A stretch of 64,000 bases of DNA, taken from Gadus chalcogrammus. Its lineage: Eukaryota > Chordata > Actinopteri > Gadiformes > Gadidae. Positions 60,066-64,000 of the stretch are shown in pieces. The notes beneath the pieces were generated by a model, which was given only the letters and a program-made list of their open reading frames with translations, did not search any database and had not been told where the DNA came from. Positions within the stretch are counted from its first letter, which is position 1, and every line of letters starts with the position of its first letter. The DNA is taken from the NCBI RefSeq assembly GCF_026213295.1, contig NC_079431.1, forward strand, positions 16,795,965 through 16,859,964. Direction: 5' to 3'. The position numbers and the translations under genes were made by a program.

Positions 60066-60524
60066 CTAGCTCATTTAAAACATGTAAACTTTTTTGACCC
60101 TGCCTCTTAAGAGAATCGGAATCGAGAATCGTTAGGAACCGGAATCGAAACGAGGAATCGGAATCGGAACCGGAATCGTTCAAATTCAAACGATGCCCAA
60201 CCCTAGTTGCAGCACAAACCCATCAAAACCCCGGCCACTCTTCCGAGCATATCCTAAAAGTATTTAGAGTGCCTTATTCAAGATTTCTATATAAAGAATA
60301 ATACAAACATATTTAGTTGCAAAATATTTTCTACTCCATTATGTCTAGGAAGAAAGGTCTTAAATCAAGCGTAACCCCTCACTAAAAAGTGCTTTGATGA
60401 ACAGATGATAATGGACTCTGTAGCACCTCCGGTCCTCACATCATTCACAGTTAGAGGAGCTGATGGTAAATGAGTCCCTCTGGGACCATCCCTCTCCCAA
60501 GTTCACACTCAGCCTCAGTACAGC

Positions 60525-60627
<103 letters not shown>

Positions 60628-62116
60628 CTTGGATAGGTAGGGCCTGTATCAACAAATATGAGAATCACATCTATGTTTGGATGCAGAAAAGTCTGGATTG
60701 TTCATAAAGAAATGTAATTATTAGAGCTTTATTATCATCATATTATATGGCTAGTTCCGCTCTGCTAGCTCTACTTCTTCCAGAGGGAGTTGAAAAGCTA
60801 AGACTGATGTGGATTACAGAGAGGACAAGAAACGGAGAACAAGAAGCCCAAGTGAGGAGTGTCCAGATTGGGAAGGGACAAAAAACCACAACATAATCTG
60901 TTTATTATAGCACAACGTGTGTAAATGGTTTATTGAGAGAGAACTTACTTTATTGATGCCAGATGACAAATTTGAGTGGTACAATATAAAAGACACAAAT
61001 TGTGCATAAAAAATAAAATAATATATGTAGTCTGTATACCAAGACACAATAACAGTATTTAAAATAATAGAAGAAGAAATATTGTACAGAAAATACAAGT
61101 GATAAACATATGTTGATGTTATTTACGGTTGAGTTTGGATCAGCAATGTTGGGCTTGGAGCATGGTTGTTTTGAGTTCATCTCTGTAGTTCACTCAGTTA
61201 TCAGCGTGATGCCAAAGCTTCAGCTGGAACAATCTCAACTGTGAAATCATTTTATTTTCGATAACAGGGGATGCTACATTCCATGGAATCAATCTAGAAG
61301 GATCTATGGTTTGGTATCCACATTGGGAATGCAATTTATCAGATGAGTAATTTTGGTTTGTTGTTGTTTTCTTTTGTATGCATTTTTCTATTCTAATTGT
61401 CTGGAACCAAAATGGACATATTTGGAGAACGGAGACATTGCAATGATCAATACAAGGCATTAAATGTCACTGGGAGTTATTGGTGACCACTGATGCGTAT
61501 AACATCCAAAAGGTGGTTGGTTCAAACCCCTCCTACTATTGTACAGATACATTTGCAATTTGTTTGCAGTTTGTGCAATTTACATCTGATGCTTTTCAAA
61601 CATATTATGGTTTCATAATTTGGAAGGGTTAGGATGGGAAATATTAGGGTAAGTTAGATAAATGATGGCATGTTTCAGAGCGATGTACCACTTCCTTAAC
61701 ATCGGATGGCTGTCCCCATTCTTACAATCTCTGATGTAGCTACACATTTCTAGAATAAATCATGCAAATTAATAGCATCAAACATTTTACAACTAAATAC
61801 ATTTTAATTATTCTTTATTGAGAAAATCTTGCAATTTATGGCAATTTTAACACAAGAAGAATTCTTTATGAATCTGAAATCTGAATCTAAATTATTCAAA
61901 AATGTATGTTTTCCTCTCTCAAACGTTTTTGTTGATGAAGGGGGGGGGGGTGGGGGGAGTGGAAATGAAGTTAATGATTGAATCATCTGCATTTATCTGC
62001 TGTGTGGCTTCTTTGTGACATCTGAGTGACTACTGCATCATGTGGTGTCAGAGAGTCCACCAGCGGTTTCTAAAAGCCTCTCATTCTTCGCTTGTTTCCC
62101 CAATTTCTCTTTCTAG

Positions 62117-62293
62117 CCGACAAGAGTCCGTGTAATCTTGAAGAGGCCCCTGGCCCCTGCCGGGGAATGGTGACGCGCTACTTCTTTAACAGAGTGAGTC
62201 GCGAGTGCCAGCAATTCTATTACGGCGGCTGCTTCGGGAATGCTAACAACTTCAGGAGCATTGCGGAGTGCCAGGCCAAATGTCAAAACCCTG
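62117..62293 (+). CDS. tfpi: tfpi exon encoding Kunitz domain 2
   Basis: This 177-nt exon (phase 1 in and out) encodes ADKSPCNLEEAPGPCRGMVT, RYFFNRVSRECQQFYYGGCF and NANNFRSIAECQAKCQNP, a complete Kunitz domain with six cysteines. The P1 residue is Arg followed by Gly (PCRG), as in the human TFPI Kunitz-2 domain that inhibits factor Xa. LEE-x-PG-x-CRG-x-x-TRYF is specific to this domain and separates the gene from tfpi2, whose second domain has a different, irregular reactive loop. The acceptor is TTTCTAG and the donor GTAAGA. A third Kunitz domain and the basic tail should follow beyond the window. Confidence 0.97.
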
Positions 62294-62344
62294 GTAAGAC
62301 TTTTACACTTTTGTCTGGCCACAGAGCAGCCTGGGCCCATTATC

Positions 62345-62560
62345 AGTAAGGGGTCAAGGGGCTCTGTGGGTGAAACTAGTATATCATTGTGTGTTCCAAC
62401 TTCCAACCGAAAGCTACTGGGTTTGATCCCCTAATGCCCACGGCCAAACCTTTGGTTCTCCTTGAGCAAGATTCCCAAACAGCTCCCCACCTGCAGCTTA
62501 ATGATGTTTCTGAACTCGCTGAAAAATTGCTTCCTAAGCTTCTAAATGTGTCTACATTTT
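62345..62560 (+). mobile_element. tRNA-derived SINE
   Basis: A tRNA-like head with the B box GGGTTTGATCCCC (about 62418-62430) is followed by a body containing CTCCTTGAGCAAGATTCC, a hallmark of fish SINEs. It begins only about 50 bp after the Kunitz-2 donor. Confidence 0.7.
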
Positions 62561-63348
62561 GTAAACATGTGCATAGTATAAAATCTATTATACAGACATA
62601 GTTCATAGAATACATTATTGCACATTGATGTGCTAGCGTTAAATAATATGCACTGCCTGACTGCATGCACTAACTCAAACACGTGCCAACAAAAACTGGT
62701 GATGGCAGTTCAAAAACTAGCAATAAAGTCAGTTATTCTATCACATTCTCAACAATAATAATAATCACTCACTTTCATTGAGTGTTAGTTGAAGACATTG
62801 TTGACATCGTTTTGAGCTCTGATGCTGAAAATGGTTATTGGTGCGCAATGTGAGCCGTTAATGACCGAGGAAGTAATTAAACCGGCTTCGAAACGAGAAG
62901 GAGTCATTATTTTTGGTCTAGCGAACACGTAATGCTGAATTAATAAAGCGTTGTGGAGCTCCTATAAATAGATGACCCGCGGTAACCTGCTCTGGATTAA
63001 AATGGGAAATTCGAGAACTACGAAATGTGAAAAATTCAAAGCAGTGTTACCTCATGAATTAACTTTTGATGGATTTTTTTCATGCCAACCATGAAATCAC
63101 GTTCTGGCCTGATTCAGCATTTAAATAGTTTTCAGGCGCCCAAAAAAACACATTTCATCATGCCAGACTTTGACATGACTTTCTGAAGTCATTAACATAT
63201 TGAAGTTGTCGACGAAAAAAAAAAAGCCATTCAAATGTGACCAAATCTTGCCTACATCCTATACTACACTGGAAAAAGCCTTCTGTTGAACCAATTAAAA
63301 AAAACAATTTAATCAAACAATTGTTTCTCATTTAAACATAACATATTA

Positions 63349-63535
63349 TTGTATACATCATCATCATTTCCCGCTCGCCGCTTCATGGCCTTGGGTCGCT
63401 TCTGCTGGAAGACTCTGTTCCAGCATCAGCAGTGTCAAAGACACCTCGATACTCTGCTTGGTGAAGCCGGGGATCGAACCAACAACCGTCAGGTTACCAG
63501 CCAACCTGCTCTACCACCTGAGCTACTGCCGCCAC
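63349..63535 (-). mobile_element. tRNA-derived SINE, well-preserved head
   Basis: On the minus strand the head reads TAGCTCAGGTGGTAGAGCAGG (A box), then GGTTGTTGGTTCGATCCCCG (B box). This is essentially a tRNA promoter. The following body includes GTATCGAGGTGTCTTTGACA. It would not fold as a functional tRNA along its full length, so I call a SINE, not a tRNA gene. Confidence 0.8.
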
Positions 63536-63877
63536 ACAGTATATATATTAACAATGTAAATCGCATAGTTAGGCCTACTCCAGACCTCCCTCCAGACACA
63601 GACAGACTGTCCTAGCTCACAGAACCAGTGAGTCATCGTCACTCTGGTCAAGGCTCTCTACTGCAGGTTCAGCTGTAGGTGCTACCTTGAATGAATAAGC
63701 AGCTTATGTTCCAAAAAGCTTCAAAACATGATCAGGCAGCTGGTGCTCAAAGCAAGCATCACCTGACAGCTTTAATCCACTCTGCTTTAATCCATATCGG
63801 ATGTATAGGATGGAGTTTAAGGTCTGCAAGGACATCCGGTTCCTGAGTTTGCTTTTTACCACCAGGACTGGTGATAA

Positions 63878-63969
63878 AATTGAATTACAAAATAATAATC
63901 AGATGAAGTACGGCTTAAAACCCTTTTTTCAGTGTACACTTCATCTGATTATTATTTTGTAATTCAATT
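63878..63969. repeat. Perfect 32-bp inverted repeat
   Basis: The arm 63878-63909 (starting AATTGAATTACAAAATAATA) is the exact reverse complement of 63938-63969, with a 28-nt spacer. It could form a cruciform or an RNA stem. Confidence 0.95.
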
Positions 63970-64000
63970 CAAATAAACATTTTTTGTTTTATTTTTAAAA

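Larger units (their letters stand above)
58800..60205 (+). mobile_element. hAT transposon with BED-finger exons, internally truncated
   Basis: TAGGGTTGGGCATCG at the left end is mirrored by CGATGCCCAACCCTA at the right. The perfect 8-bp duplication GTTGCAGC flanks the element (58792-58799 and 60206-60213), the hAT hallmark. Sub-terminal repeats of GAATCGGAATCG/ACCGGAATCG lie at the right end, and GAGCATCGAGCATCG at the left. Three exons of a BED-type transposase are inside, but the coding region stops before the second half of the catalytic domain and the C-terminal dimerisation region. Confidence 0.93.
62294..64000 (+). other. tfpi: Start of tfpi intron after Kunitz 2
   Basis: No further exon is visible before the window ends. 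The stretch holds two SINE copies (62345-62560, 63349-63535), a possible MITE with TACACTG-type ends (about 63266-63936) and a long hairpin (63878-63969). Confidence 0.65.

Noticed and set aside
63440..63535. tRNA gene on the minus strand
   Set aside because: The A and B boxes are good, but the acceptor and anticodon stems do not pair as in a functional tRNA, and a SINE body follows.

Overview
The window is eukaryotic and almost certainly from a teleost fish. It has large introns with GT/AG splice sites and almost no gene-dense sequence. It is full of fish-type transposons (hAT, Tc1/mariner, L2-like LINEs, tRNA-derived SINEs, a Ty3/gypsy element) and carries more than twenty long dinucleotide arrays. 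The microsatellite density and a gypsy element whose integrase lies upstream of its reverse transcriptase (the Gmr1 arrangement, named from Atlantic cod) together suggest a gadiform fish. That placement is an inference.

The only host gene I can support is tfpi (tissue factor pathway inhibitor) on the + strand. A TATA-like box at 24688 precedes a signal-peptide exon (24741-24828). A 20-kb intron follows, then the Kunitz-1 exon (44946-45149), a possible 42-nt linker exon (55943-55984) and the Kunitz-2 exon (62117-62293). Kunitz-3 and the C-terminus must lie beyond base 64000. All three firm exons begin or end in phase 1 and join in frame. The P1 residues are Lys in Kunitz-1 and Arg in Kunitz-2, as in known TFPI.

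The 24 kb upstream of tfpi is repeat territory. In order it holds: a hAT-type MITE (4-565); a MITE split by a 5'-inverted (twin-primed) LINE with a perfect 15-bp target duplication (674-1857); a 26-bp minisatellite (about 3044-3960); and an L2-like LINE on the minus strand whose 3' tail was hit by a 3.1-kb Tc1/mariner transposon. The transposon has TA duplications and a three-exon transposase gene with an Arg/Gly repeat domain. Next comes a second MITE family member (from 15167) split by the decayed Gmr1-like retrotransposon (15557 to about 20130), then several CA arrays and a foldback element (23671-24091).

The tfpi introns carry further insertions. These include SINE fragments, a complete 1079-bp MITE of the family seen at 15167, a foldback element at 39831-40030, an exact 117-bp tandem duplication, an L2-like LINE whose 5' endonuclease segment is repeated three times at 305-bp spacing, and a hAT element with BED-finger exons and a perfect 8-bp target duplication. 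The remaining sequence is AT-rich unique or unrecognised DNA in which I see no coding or RNA gene.
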